64,000 nt of DNA from Anthostomella pinea (GCA_963556695.1 CAUWAG010000020.1:2728001-2792000), one strand, 5' to 3'. Shown: positions 36,985 to 48,830, counted from the first letter of the stretch. Translations and numbers: made by a program. The notes: generated from the sequence alone by a model not told the origin.

Positions 36985-38345
36985 CCGTTGATTTTTACCC
37001 TAAATTTATTAAACTTCATACAAAGTTAATATAGCCATTAAACGACCCTATTTAAAAAATGCTATTTTAGTATAGCGGAATTAAAAAAGCTGCGTTTGAA
37101 CAGTTAAAAAAAGCTTTTTTGACGATCCAAAACTCGCCTAATAAGACCTAAAATAAAACATTGTAATAAAAACGAACTACTCGAGATATATCTTGGAAGG
37201 TTATTTATTATAAAGTAACAAAGAAAAGTATTATAACCGGCAGCTTACTATATTAAAAGGTTGAGAGTAGTTAAAGTTGATTATAACATTTATAATAAAA
37301 GGCTTTTTCAATAGTTATAAGTTACTTATAAGCGTAAAAATCCCAGTTAAAAAACGTAATAAAAACGTTTGTTAAACTTTTCTACTATAAGAACTTAATA
37401 GTTTTGAACTATTAAACGCCTATTTAAATGGTAAATACGTTAAACGAGTAAAATAAAACGATTTGATATTTGTTTAAGATTTCGTACAAAGCGTTTAAGC
37501 TACCGACTAAATGCTTTAAAAATATCAAGAGAATTAGAATAGAATATTTACAAAACAAAACCGATAATTATTAAAAAACAGGTCGTTACTTTGAAAGCTA
37601 ATTCAAAAACGACTGGCCTAATATATCTATGTACCGAACTTACTTTGAAGGTTAAAAATATAAGAACATCGATTTAAATATAAAGATCTTGTAAACCTTT
37701 AAAACGAAGTTTTTAAATAAAATAAAGGATATATAAAGATGTCTAAAGCAATTTAAGAAACTGAACGTTTTTTTGAACCGAATTTAAATTAAAGGTTTTT
37801 CTTAATAAGTAAATGCCATATCGAATTTGAAAAAGTAGTTAGATTTTAAAAAGGCCTTTGAATACCTACTTATAAGCGTTTTTAAATGGCGTTAGCTCAA
37901 AATATTTACAACTCGTATTTAATAAACTACCCTGTACGAAAAAACACTATTACGGTAAATTTTCAATAATTCTTTTAACTGAAAATATCAATACTTATCT
38001 ATACCTCATTAAAGAATTACGACGTATGTAGTAAAAAAAAGCATATAACGAAAAAGAAACCCCATTTTTAAACCTTTATCAATAGTTAATCGTCTGTATA
38101 AAAAATTGGGTTTCGATTTTATAACGGACTTACTAGGAAAGAAATAATAGATCCCGAACTTTGTAATAATTATTTTTTATAAGCTAAAAAAAGGTTCCGT
38201 CCTTGAAATTATATATTTAAAAAACGTAAAAACAGATGTGAAACGTTTCGTAAACGTTTATTAAAAAGGTTATGGCTTTTTAAAAGCTATATTAAACGAT
38301 AAAAGATCTAACTAGTTTAAGAAATTTAAACCATTATATAAATTA
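36985..38345 (+). pseudogene. Ty3/gypsy pol remnant: RT end, RNase H and integrase (RIP-mutated)
   Basis: In one frame from 36990: DFYPKFIKLHTKL, stop, PLNDPI, stop, then SGIKKAAFEQLKKAFLT, matching the connection region of gypsy RT (NFYRRFI ... WT.....AF..LK.A). At 37225-37310 PAAYYIKRLRVV and VDYNIYNKRLF match RNase H (AYYSKRL....ENYDIYDKELL). At 38105-38345 LGFDFITDLLGK, then VIIIFYKLKKGS and LNDKRSN match the integrase core (DFI..LP ... V.DRLTK ... SDRGSQF). Order and spacing are those of gypsy pol. Stops are nearly all TAA/TAG at positions expected for Trp or Gln, as RIP would create. Non-functional. Confidence 0.85.
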
Positions 38346-39055
38346 ATAGAATTTAAAATTTAAAATTTAAAAACTTATTACTTCGAAACGAACAATTTTA
38401 TAAAAAGGGTTAATTAAAAGGTTTTCGCTATTTTAAAATAGCTAAGTATTTACGCGTATTTCGCCTAGCTTAAATTGTTACTAAATATTATATTTACGTT
38501 AACTCAATAAGAAATAGTTAATAGAAAACTTAAACTTATTGTTCTAACATGCGGCTATTACGCGAACCCTATTTCCATAATTAAATATAGCTTAAAAGAT
38601 AGTTTTAACCCGGGTGACAAAGTGGATACGTTCGTTTAAAAACGATCAAATGCGATAGATTTCGCTTAAACTATTATAATAAAAATAAAATAATTATAAA
38701 AAGTTCTATAAATAAATACAGAAAGTAAATAAAAACATTTAAAGAAGAAATTCTAATTATTACTATTAAATCTCTGACCATGATAACCTTAATAAGAATT
38801 AATATAACTTTATATTAGATGCAAAGTATAAAAGTTTATTGGCTTATACGTAATAAAGTTAAACATATTAGGTTATATGTATCCGCGTTTCTACGTAAAG
38901 CTTATGAAACTTGCGGTAATAAAACTCTTACCTTTATAAATATAAAGAATATTAAACTAGTATTATTAATAAAAAAGAAAACGACTTTAATATTACGTTT
39001 TATATATGTAACAAGGACGTAAAAGCTTTATATTAACTATATACGTATAACGATT
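38346..39055. repeat. AT-rich RIP-mutated DNA downstream of gypsy integrase
   Basis: Likely the integrase C-terminus and 3' part of the plus-strand gypsy relic; no end structure recognised. Confidence 0.45.
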
Positions 39056-39061
39056 TTGAAT

Positions 39062-39270
39062 ATAAGAAACAAAGATTAAGCAGCGTAGTTGAATCTAGTA
39101 GAAAGATAAATATATACACCCGCTTTATAAGTCGGGTCCTTAAAAAACCCGGAGTAATTTATTATCCGGGTAATTACGTGTTAATCGCGTAATACCAAGG
39201 TAATAAGGCTGCTATTATTATTAATGTATATAGCTATTATTATAATCTTTTCGTTATATAAAGGCTTGCT
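39062..39270. repeat. Degenerate direct repeat, left member (possible LTR)
   Basis: Shares AAATAAATATATACAC, AATTACGTGTTAATCGCGTAA-type and AAGGCTGCTATTATTATTAA-type segments with 44080-44290 in the same orientation. The two lie about 5 kb apart and flank a minus-strand gypsy remnant, so they may be its RIP-mutated LTRs. Confidence 0.55.
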
Positions 39271-40481
39271 CTAAGCTTAACTTAAATCCCGGGTCTTTTT
39301 AATATGTTGTTAAGAACAACCAAAAAACCGAATAAAACGTCCATTTTATTCATCAATTAATATAAAGATATTTAAATACTTGATTGCGATAACGCGGGCT
39401 GGCAAGGAGCCGGTGCAAGGCTTATTTTATTATCATACGCGTTACTAAAAATGAACCGAAACCCGTATAGTCGGCCATATTTAATATGCGAATTATTAAA
39501 ATCTTCAAGCGGGTCCGGTATCGACGACATAGTATGTGAAAACTTTGACTTATAATACTCATATATATTAAAAAAGAATCAAAATTTACTACCAATCAGA
39601 AGTTAAATATAACTTAAAAGGCCGTTAAGTTTAAAGAAGATTATAAGGTTGTTATTTTATATAAGCGGTTAAAATAAATAAGCTTAAATTCAATAATGTT
39701 AAAGTTTTATATGAAAAACCTAATTATTGAAAACTATATAAGACCGTAAAATAAGAAAAGATCGTTAAATGTTAATATAACTTATTACAACTTATTAAGT
39801 CTTCTTATAAATAAACCGTTATTTTATTAAAGGTATAACTAGAATTTTCTTTACTTTACTAATAGTACAATAAAGTTTAAAGCAGCAATTTAACAAGGGC
39901 GTCGCATACTAAATCTTATAGCTCTTATAAGCTTCTCGTTACCTAAATAAAGTTGGTTAAACTCTTCGTTTTAAATTACTTTCAACTATTATGTAAGTCG
40001 TAACGAAGGTTTAACGGTTTCTAATATTCGTTATTATAAGTTTAAAGGTATTAAGCCTAATTTTTAAAGTTGTTGATAAGGTATTAAAGGCTATTAAGAT
40101 CTTCTTTTTTAAAGGATTTAATATTAAAGCGTCTTGTGATAAATTCGTAATGCACGGACTTTTCCAAACTTTTTTTTAGAGTTTAAGTTCGTGTTAATTA
40201 CCGTTTCTTGAAGCTATTCGAAAGCTTTATTGAGCAGGGGGTTGAATAAGGTATTTACGTAGACGGTCGGTATAAAATTACTAACATTTTCGCTACTAGT
40301 CGGATAGTTTTAATTTAAACGAATTTAACCGGTTAAACAACTTAGTAATGATTTCGTAATACTAGCGACTTACAAGGTAGTCGAATTTGTTACTAGCGCG
40401 GTTAGTTATCGTACTGGTTTCTAAAAAGATATATATACGGTTATTAAGGTTTAAATCGGGCTCGCGGCGATACTTGTTAAC

Positions 40482-42600
40482 TTGGTATACTATTTGTTCT
40501 TAAGCCTTTCGGATAAATATATGAGCATATTTAATATAAAATTAAGTTTAATAAGTTATTTTCTAAGCTTCGGCTTTAATAAAGCTTTTTTACTTAAAGA
40601 GATTAATAAAGCTTTTCGTTTATATATTTTAAATAAAAGATGTTTTCATATATTATCTTATTGGTGTTTTACGTGACAAGAGGCTACCGACGGACTTCAA
40701 ATTTTTTTTTATATAAATATGATTTATAGTAAGAAACGTTTTTTCTTAATCATTTTAAAAGTAGTTTAAAAAAAAGACGGAAGCGCTAATTAACTTACTT
40801 ATTTATATTTCCAACTTAGTTAATCGATTACTTATAACTTACGGGTAAAAAGGTTAACTTTTCGTTATAGTTTTTTAAAGGTTTGTTAATAAATGCTAGA
40901 ATAATTTAAAGTTCCTACTTACTTATAAAGCTTTAAGCTAGTTAAAGTTTTACTATAAGCCGTTATAAAACATTTAGATAGCGTTTTTAACTATAGCCGT
41001 TTCGAAATATAACGTGGATTACGAAATCTTAAAAAGACGTTTAATTACGACGAAAAAGTTATTATAATTACTTTTATCTTTCGATATGCTTTTAAAGTTA
41101 ATAGTAACGATTTTAGGTCTTTTTAAGGATTAAGAAGGGAATAAGTAATCTTAAAGTTTTATACTAGGATTTTCCGTCAGTTTATAATTATAATTATTAA
41201 CACATTAATTTATAAAGCTATTAACACTTATTTATTAATATTAATTACCAACTGGCTAGCGAGTTTTATTTTATTTTAAGTACGTTTTTATAATAACGCA
41301 TATATAAACATTATCAACGTTGAGTACGATAAGGCGACCGTAATAAAGCATTAAATCACTTACTTATTATAACTTAATCAAAATTTAACTTATTATTTGC
41401 CTTCTTTTTATATTTATTACCAAACGGATGTTTTATATTCACGAATAAACTTCGTTTATTAAGACGATTAATATCGTTCAAAATAGTTAATTCTGTTGTT
41501 ATAATAGGGTTAATACCGTTACAATTTATTAACTTATTTAAATAAATATAGTTAAAGGGATTGCTTTAACAGAGTTATTATTCGTTGATCGTTTCGTTAC
41601 TACTTTTACGGTTTAATATCACTTTTTTTACCTAATTAGCACGTTAATTATAATGTTTTATAATCAAGGTCGATACGTGATTACCACATTATATCAGAAG
41701 ATTATCTTTTATTAATGAGCTTAACGCAAAGTAAGCGGCCACTGCGTATTCAAGTATTTTAAAATTAAATGACTTATAAAAACCGTAAAAAGACGGTTAG
41801 TTTATATTCCGATTAATTTAAGCTTTGAAATTATTAAAGCTTTAATAATTATAAGTAGTTTTTTATCGTATATACTATAATTAAGCTCGGCGCTTTATAT
41901 TATTATTTTAGAAAAGGTATTGAATGTTATAATTTTATAAAAGATGCCCGCTATGATAAAGTAATGGTAATAATAATATTAAAAGCGTTAGCTTTAGTTA
42001 ACGTTATATAATCAAACAAATTATGTTTTAGTATTAGTCCTGTTAATAAAGCTTGTTTAAGTTTATCAAAAGTAGCTTGATATTTTTCCGTTTATGAAAA
42101 GTTTAACTCAATGCGTATAAATTCGTTAAAAGGCTTAGTTATTTATTCGTAGCTCTTAATAAACTTACGGTAAAAATTATAAAAAGTAAAAAATAAATCA
42201 ACGCTTTTAAAAAGGGGTTTCTTATTAGGCTTTAATTTTTATATTTAAACGATTATATAGTCCTATTAAAATCGATTGTATTAAAATATATACTTATAAA
42301 ACTCATTACAATCCATCTTTTATTATCATTCTTATAAAAATAATCAAAATTGAAACAGTTTAATAGTCGCTTAAGTATATCCTTTTTTTCAGTCGATTTT
42401 CAAACTTTGTTAGTTAACTTTATAAAACTACGCTTAAAGTTAATAAAGTCGAAGTTATAAAATATTTTATGCGCGTTAGAACTTTTTTCTCTTAACTTCT
42501 ACCGTTAGAATGAATACATTATTCGCGGAAATAATTTAAGACTCCATCGTTAATCGAGTTTAAAAAAATCGTATAACTTGATTAATTTCAATGAACAGTA
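40482..42600 (-). pseudogene. Ty3/gypsy pol remnant, second minus-strand copy (RIP-mutated)
   Basis: Minus strand 42183-42143 reads FYNFYRKFIKSYE (RT connection); the same strand continues with ATFDKLKQALLT near 42070. At 41892-41855 it reads ELNYSIYDKKLL (RNase H), preceded by ITFNTFSK. The series parallels 15.4-15.7 kb in order and orientation. Between 40482 and 40676 a plus-strand open frame resembles that at 14214-14405. Many C-to-T/G-to-A stops. Likely internal part of the element bounded by the direct repeats at 39.06 and 44.08 kb. Confidence 0.75.
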
Positions 42601-43373
42601 TTAACTGTTTTAACGCGAAGCCTTCGAGTCAACTGAAAATATAAGATATTTTATCGTTTTCGTTTAAAAAATGATCAACGTTATTAGTTAGCTTATTAAA
42701 CAATGATTAATACTATTAGTTAAATTTGATCATAAAGGTTTTATTAATAGTAAAGGTATTTTTAGTAAAAATAAGTAAGTCATTCTGCCTCAAAGTTTGA
42801 CGTGATCCTTCATTTAAATATGTTGATATAAATGTAAACTTTCTCTTAGCGAAATTAATAACCTCATTTCTTGACAACTAAATTGTTTCGTCCTTTTTAC
42901 TAATTATTTTAACTTATAAAGTATTAACCTTTACAGTAACGCTTGCAGCAATGACCTATTCCTTAACTATGCAAGGCGTTAAATAAATAGTAATCTTTTT
43001 ATCATCGTTGATAGCAATTAAAGTTAAAGTAGCGACTTTGTAGTTCGCTTTATTAAGTTTTTTCTGAATTTCTTTTAACTTTTTAATAAAAGCAAGTACG
43101 TATACGTCAACGACAGCTGAGTTAATATTTAAAATGTTTAAGTTTATACAGAACCTTTTAATGAAGTCTCGATTTATTATTTTAATAACAAAGCAAAGCT
43201 TTAACTTAAGAAATAAAGCTTTAGATTCTTATTATTATACTTCGTAAAAATTAAAATGTCGTAATAAAGCTAAAAGGCGATAAGTTCTTACTAAGTTTAA
43301 TAAGTAAAACCAGTAAAAATTATATTAAGCTCTTTTTTACCTTACAAAACGAAACATGCAATATACTTCCTAA
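42601..43373. repeat. AT-rich RIP-mutated DNA
   Basis: Likely the 5' part (gag-protease) of the minus-strand gypsy relic. No motif recognised. Confidence 0.45.
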
Positions 43374-43378
43374 CTTAT

Positions 43379-43581
43379 TGTGAAATTCTAGAAGAGTCAC
43401 AAGCCTTAGGGGTGTGAGCGGTCGCTACAAATATTGTTGTCATTCTCAAGTATGCTTGGCAGGGCTAATCTACAGCTAAATACTATACTGCACCATGCCA
43501 GGGTGGATCCACTGTACCCTTGACAGCCCCCTAGTGGGTACTGCACCTAAGGGCACCATATCTGGGATCCAACATCTGACA
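43379..43581. mobile_element. Solo LTR-like element, 203 bp
   Basis: A GC-balanced island starting TGTGAAATTC and ending ATCTGACA, flanked by perfect CTTAT duplications (43374-43378 and 43582-43586). It lies inside the decayed gypsy relic, so it inserted there after that element. No RIP signature. Confidence 0.82.
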
Positions 43582-44079
43582 CTTATAAATAAACATCGTG
43601 ATCGATCTTTTTTAAGTGAAACGGTAACGATATTATTTAAAGCTTTGATTTGAAGCCTAGTTATAAAATACGGTATAATCGAAATTTTATTGTTTATCGT
43701 TAAAATTTTAATGATTAGCAACTACGTTCACGCTGCTTATATTAATGCATTTTTTCGCTAAAGACTTTTAAAATAACAACAAGTATAATTATTATTTATA
43801 AATCGTACTTGTAGCTTGGCCTTGTTTAAAAAACAAGCAGTGTTTTTAACTGCTTATTAATTTATATAATATTAAGGTTTCAAATCGGATATTTAATATT
43901 AACGTATTTGTAAAAGGCGTTAAATCGCGTCGCGTCATATCGTATTAAGTATCGGTCGAATTAACCCATTCTTTAAAAAAGATTAGTGTTTTTTTAAAGG
44001 GTAAGTATTAAAAAAAAAGATTGTTACGTTTTGTACATACAATAAAAAGATAAAAGCCTTATTACACTATATATATATA

Positions 44080-44290
44080 ACGATCTTTTATTTATATAAC
44101 AAAGGTTCGGGCAACGTACTTAAGTTTAACAAGGAAATAAATATATACACACGCCTTACAATTTAAATCCATAGTAGTCCCGGAACGACATATCGTTCGG
44201 GCAGTTACGTATTAACTACGTAATATTAAAGTCATAAGGCTACTACTACTAATAGTACGCATAGCTACTATGATATTTAATATATAGGAA
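44080..44290. repeat. Degenerate direct repeat, right member (possible LTR)
   Basis: Partner of 39062-39270. Shared core includes AAATAAATATATACAC, CAGTTACGTATTAACTACG and a (CTA)n-like stretch before TAGCTA. Its less mutated CCCGGAACGACATATCG part suggests a once GC-richer sequence. Confidence 0.55.
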
Positions 44291-45946
44291 GAAGTAAAAG
44301 AGAGAGAAATCCGTTAAAAGAGGAGTAATTTATAAGCGTAAAACCCCAGCTAAATTAATAAAGACATTATTAAAAATCTTTTTTTAATAAAGCCGTCAAT
44401 AATTTTAAAATAAAGTATAACAATACATAAATAAATAACGGCCCGTTAAAATAAAACATTAAAAAGGGAAAAAACTAGTAAAATTACGGCACGTAAATAA
44501 AATACAGGTAATAATTCCGCGTTTAGTTATAAAAACTTTTTTTTCACCGTAAAACGTTTAGAAGCACGTGCTTAATATATAAATGTATATAAAAACCGTG
44601 CGACCTTTTTCTAAGTTATATATGTATTAGGTTTTTAACTCTTTTATTTTTATTTATACAGTTTAAACTTCTTATCAATATTTACGTCTTGAATATTCTT
44701 CAAAATACGTGTATATATATTTGATTTTGTTAAATTAATCGCGCAAAGTTTACTTCCGTTTATAACGTTTTAAATGTAAATTATAGTTACAATCGGAATA
44801 AACTATATATTAAAACATTTAACGTACCGAAAATTTCCGCTTAGTAACAATTAATAAGTAGTTTATAAGCGTTGAAGGAACTTTTTTTTTACATGTCAAA
44901 CATTATAAGTTTAATTTTTGATTTAAAACTAGACGTTATTAAGTCTGTTTTTAAGCGGAAAAAGCCGGACGATTTTTTCAAAGATGTTAATAAACAGCTT
45001 ATGAAAGAAGGGAATACTTCTATTACGAGACTTTTAATCTTGAAATTTAGCGTTATGAAGTATTAATGGCGGTTATAAAGTATTATTAAATTTTAAATAA
45101 AATTAATGAATAGCTTATAAATATAAAACGGCGTTTTACTTGGATTAAAACTGTTAACTTTAAAATAGGTAATTATAAACGTGAAAACTAACTATTTTAT
45201 TTTAAAATGGTTAAGAAGTTATTGGAAAGTAATTAAAGAAAGTTATTAATAGTAAAAAATATTCAATCATACGAATAATTAAATTAATAATCGCTACGTT
45301 TATACGAGATCTTGTTTATAAACGGTAAAAATGCTCGAAAATACCTCGGAAGACGAATACCTACCAGTTAAATTTTTATGTTAATACTTAGTATCTTTAC
45401 GAAATTTTAAACCATATTTAAAACAGAATAACTCGTTAATATTTTAAGGCTATCCCTTAAGTAGGTTATAAGCCTTCAGGTTTTCGGATATATAATTTTT
45501 ATAACAAATTGGGAAATAGCTATTATATATGAATAATTACAAAAGTTAAATTTCGAAAAGCTTATTAAGTATTGGGAGAGAAAAACGAGAAATGCTTAAG
45601 ATAAAGGTATATTAATATAATCGGAGTAATTAATTGCTACGGCTTACACACGTAAAATAAGCAGTATGGGGTTAATTATACCAGTATAGTAATAAAAATT
45701 TAGAAGAAGAAAAGGAAACAGAAAAAAGGTTATTTATTAAAAAGTATGATTATTATTATTGAGAAGAAACGAATTTAAATGTAAACGCGAAAGGGATATT
45801 TATAAGGAAATTAAAAGCGATATAAAGCTATATAGTTCACTAGTAGTATAAAGCGGTAAATTTAATGTTTAATTCTAGATAATTATAGCTAAAAAGGCGT
45901 GCAAATAGCTTATACGCCCGAGTTTTTTTTTAAACAAAAAGGGCTA
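44291..45946. repeat. AT-rich RIP-mutated DNA
   Basis: About 1.7 kb. A short open frame at 44872-45066 is not convincing. The right end has an AAAAAGGG polypurine run (45936-45943) just before the possible LTR at 45948. Confidence 0.5.
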
Positions 45947-45947
45947 A

Positions 45948-46140
45948 TGTTGTAAAGTTAGAGGCCCTAGTAGAGAAATCGGCTAGCTAGGCCGATTTTA
46001 CGCTAGTTTAAAGCTAGTTTAAATATTATATTGCGAGCTGTTTAAGGGCAGCTTTTCTTTCCTTTCTTCTTCTTCTTTAATTAGATAATAAACACCATTT
46101 TGGCCTATTTAGTACGCATATACGAATACAGTCTATTACA
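45948..46140 (+). mobile_element. Possible 3' LTR, 193 bp
   Basis: Starts TGTTGTAAAG, ends CTATTACA, with a TATA-like TTTAAATATTATATT and a pyrimidine tract. A polypurine-like AAAAAGGG just upstream would fit a 3' LTR of a plus-strand element to the left. There is no matching target duplication and no identified 5' partner, so this is tentative. Confidence 0.35.
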
Positions 46141-46418
46141 GCCGTGGGCCTCGGCACTCGGCATTATACACCCGTAAACCACGACCATCGCTACCCCTGA
46201 AAACTCTGCATGTGTGACTGCCTAAATACCCCTCTTAATCGGCCCGTGGTTTGGTTCCTCCGACCCCTGACTCGACAGGCCACTGTCGAACTCGCTTCTG
46301 GGGCCCTGATAAAAACACGATTCGCTCTTAAGCCCCTCTTAGGGAGCAACAAAATTCTTTCCCGACTACGTCCTTTACCCGCTATGTCAAAAATTCAACC
46401 TCTCGCGTCGTTAAAACA
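46141..46418 (+). promoter_or_regulatory. Presumed promoter remnant of the dehydrogenase-like gene
   Basis: A GC-balanced 5' region ahead of the ATG at 46419. It contains CT-rich stretches and a GATAAAAA motif at about 46307. Its base composition contrasts with the AT-rich DNA to the left. Confidence 0.35.
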
Positions 46419-47264
46419 ATGCCTACATCGTACTGTGTTTTTCTCACTGGCGCCACCGGATTTGTCGGCGGCACTATTCTCTCTTGTCTCTCCAAGGCAC
46501 ATCCAAGTGTTCGCGTTAAAGCTTTGATCCGTCAGGAAGTTGTCGCCAAAGAACTCCAATCAGTCTATCCAAATCTCACTCCCATAATCGGCGAACTCTC
46601 TTCGCTTTCTCTCCTCACATCCACGGCAGTCTGCCTGGACAACACGTCAGTGGTAGATGGGCTCAATGGGACTCCACCCGAGACATCACAGAACATTTTT
46701 CTACGATTTCAAGAACTTGCCACAGCACACACTCCTGGAGTGACCGTCAAGTGGATTCCTGGACACAGAGATATTGATGGCAACGAAGCTGCCGACACAC
46801 TAGCAAAAGAGGGTGCCATGCTAGAAACAGACACAACAAACCTTCCTACAATCTCTTGGGTCAAGAGAGATCTCAAAAGAAAGGGCAAGAAAGAGGTCAA
46901 CCAATGGTGGAAAGACCAATCAGAACCTAAGTATCAAGAAGTATACTCACATGCAATAACTGAAAGAGACCTTATATCTTTTAAGAGGAGTACTTTACAT
47001 AGACTTCTAGCGGCCAGATCTGGACATGGCGACTTTGACAGATACCATGAACACTTTGGGCATACAGACTCGAATGATCACTGCAGCTGTGATGAGAAGA
47101 AAACACCACAATACATTTTCTTTTGTAAGAGGCTAGGGAAAAACTGGCTGCTGCCTAGGTACTCGCCTAGGGCAGCTTGTTTACAATACTTAGGGGAGAG
47201 GAGCACAGAATGGGCAAAATTCGTGGAGAAGAGCAAGTTCTTTTCAACAATCTGCCCCCGATAG
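46419..47264 (+). pseudogene. Chimeric frame: dehydrogenase/epimerase N-terminus fused to LINE RNase H and C-terminal region
   Basis: A single 281-residue open frame of two origins. Residues 1-70 (MPTSYCVFLTGATGFVGG...) are the first beta-alpha-beta unit of a short-chain dehydrogenase/NAD-dependent epimerase, with the dinucleotide motif G11xxG14xxG17. From about residue 71 (VCLDNTSVVDGL) it is the RNase H domain of a Tad/I-type non-LTR retrotransposon, with the conserved WIPGHRDIDGNEAAD (H116, D126), followed by the usual C-terminal half and a CxC...FC finger (C222, C224, C236). The finger histidine position is Tyr (TAC), a C-to-T change. The junction is near 46629. The dehydrogenase is cut after about 70 of perhaps 300-350 residues and the LINE lacks everything before mid RNase H. 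Any product would be non-functional in the original senses. Confidence 0.8.
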
Positions 47265-47467
47265 ATAGCTTTTCTTGAAGGACCAGATGGATGACCCCAA
47301 GGTCATACCGCCGCAACAACGGGGATGGGCCCGTGAGCGGGACTGACTGTACTTATTATCTTGAGACCTCCACAACCCTGCGATGCAGAGGCTCTGGGAG
47401 GCGTGGTTTGCACTACTGAGAAGCTACCCCCCACGTTAAAAACAATCAATCAATCAATCAATCAATC
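47265..47467 (+). mobile_element. LINE 3' UTR and (CAAT)n tail
   Basis: Continues the LINE fragment after the stop. 47310-47440 is the same sequence, inverted, as the stub at 18573-18724. It ends in an (ATCA)n run, 47443-47467, the simple-repeat tail typical of such elements. A weak possible target duplication is ATCCACG before the junction (46620-46626) and ATCCAAG after the tail (47468-47474). Confidence 0.8.
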
Positions 47468-47474
47468 ATCCAAG

Positions 47475-47605
47475 CTATCCATCACGTGATGTCTTAATCA
47501 CGTGACCTAGACGTTTCCTTGGCCCGTGCGTTCTCTCGGGTTCTTCCAGTTACTGTCCATTTTGTTGGGCCTGCCAGCGGGCCTCATTCCCTGTACGCCT
47601 CGTTG
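47475..47605 (+). mobile_element. LTR 3' fragment related to the solo LTR at 59148-59595
   Basis: Shares TATCCATCACGTGATG, TGTTGGGCCTG, GGGCCTC and the terminal GTTGGTTCGTAAC with 59450-59594, in the same order and orientation. Only the last 130 bp is present; the 5' part is replaced by the LINE tail. Confidence 0.65.
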
Positions 47606-48350
47606 GTTCGTAACACTGGGTTGTCGGATGCATTCTCGATACCAGTAAGAACGCCGGGAGGATTTAACGAGGGTGGCAGACGCTTAGTCGCTCTTGCGGG
47701 TGCGGGTTTCCCGAAATATCTTATTCGGTTCTAGACGGAACCGCTTCAATGCCATCCTCAGGTCCCTCTTTAGGCCACCAGAAGGCATACATGAGCCTGT
47801 GAGATGATCAATGAGACGTTGTATCGACCGGATTCGCCGAGAGTCCAGCCTAATCCCACGGTATATCAGCATTGCAAAGGTACTCTCCAGGAATACCCCT
47901 TGACTCCTTCCAGGAGCACATCACACAGCCCACCTATTCAGACATGTCACCAACATGCCCTCCCAGCATTACTTGCAAAGTAACGCAGCTGAAGCCTGAT
48001 CGGATACAGTGGTGACCGAGGTGAGGATCTCCACTCAGCGTCGAGACGTGGCACTGTGATCTCGAATGTGGAACTCCGTAATGTGCAGAGGACCCTGGCT
48101 CGGGGGTCCTACTCCTAAGCTTCACGAGAGTTTTATCCTAGCTTACTGTTGATTAGCCGGAGCCGTATGACAGTACTTGACCTGGATAGAAAATATTTTC
48201 ATTGGTCTAGTCCATCCATTCGAGAATCGGTGTGGCCGCGCCTTGTTATTCTTAGAATCTCGGGGGATAAGAATCTGGCTTGGTGCATTTACTGGCTTGT
48301 AAAAGACCGCCAGCATGTCGGCCTAGGTGACGATTCTTAATAAACATAAA
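47606..48350. other. GC-balanced segment of unknown origin
   Basis: About 740 bp following the LTR fragment with no convincing ORF on either strand (the best are 62-63 codons). It may be internal retrotransposon sequence or displaced genic DNA. AT-rich RIP sequence resumes near 48350. Confidence 0.4.
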
Positions 48351-48704
48351 GAGAAATCGGAAGTGTTTTAACAACTGAAACTTTATTAAAAGGAATAAAA
48401 TATAAGACTTATATATTATCATTATTATAATACCTTTAAAGAGAAATATCCGATACTAAGCAGCGTGTATAGTAAAACGGTTAAGGTAGGCGAAAACGGT
48501 TAAAGCGTAGCGGAGATAGTTTTAATTAATAATAAGGTCTTTATAGCGGGTAAAAGAAGCTACGTACCCAGTAAAAAAATGAAAATAAAAGATACGTACC
48601 GTTTAATAATTAATAAATACACGCCGTTAAACTAAGCGGGATAGCGCCTTTAAAAAAGTTATAAACATAGCCGTTATTTCCCGAAAGAAAAACCGCTAAA
48701 TACG
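48351..48704. repeat. AT-rich RIP-mutated DNA
   Basis: Contains ACTAAGCAGCGTGTA near 48456, resembling ATTAAGCAGCGTAGT at 39074 in the direct-repeat region, so it may be another fragment of that element. Confidence 0.45.
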
Positions 48705-48830
48705 CAAGGTGGTGATTTAATTACTAATTAGTTATTAAACAGTTTTTTATAGTTTATAGTTAGTCAAAGGCTGGAACAAAACTAATATAATTAGTTATTT
48801 GTTACATAAAGGTATTTTTGCTGTTTCTAA
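48705..48830. mobile_element. Fragment of the hAT-like GGTGGTGA MITE family
   Basis: Begins CAAGGTGGTGATTT and includes TTTATAGTTTATAGTTAGTC, the subterminal motif of the complete copy at 34906. No matching right end was found. Confidence 0.6.
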
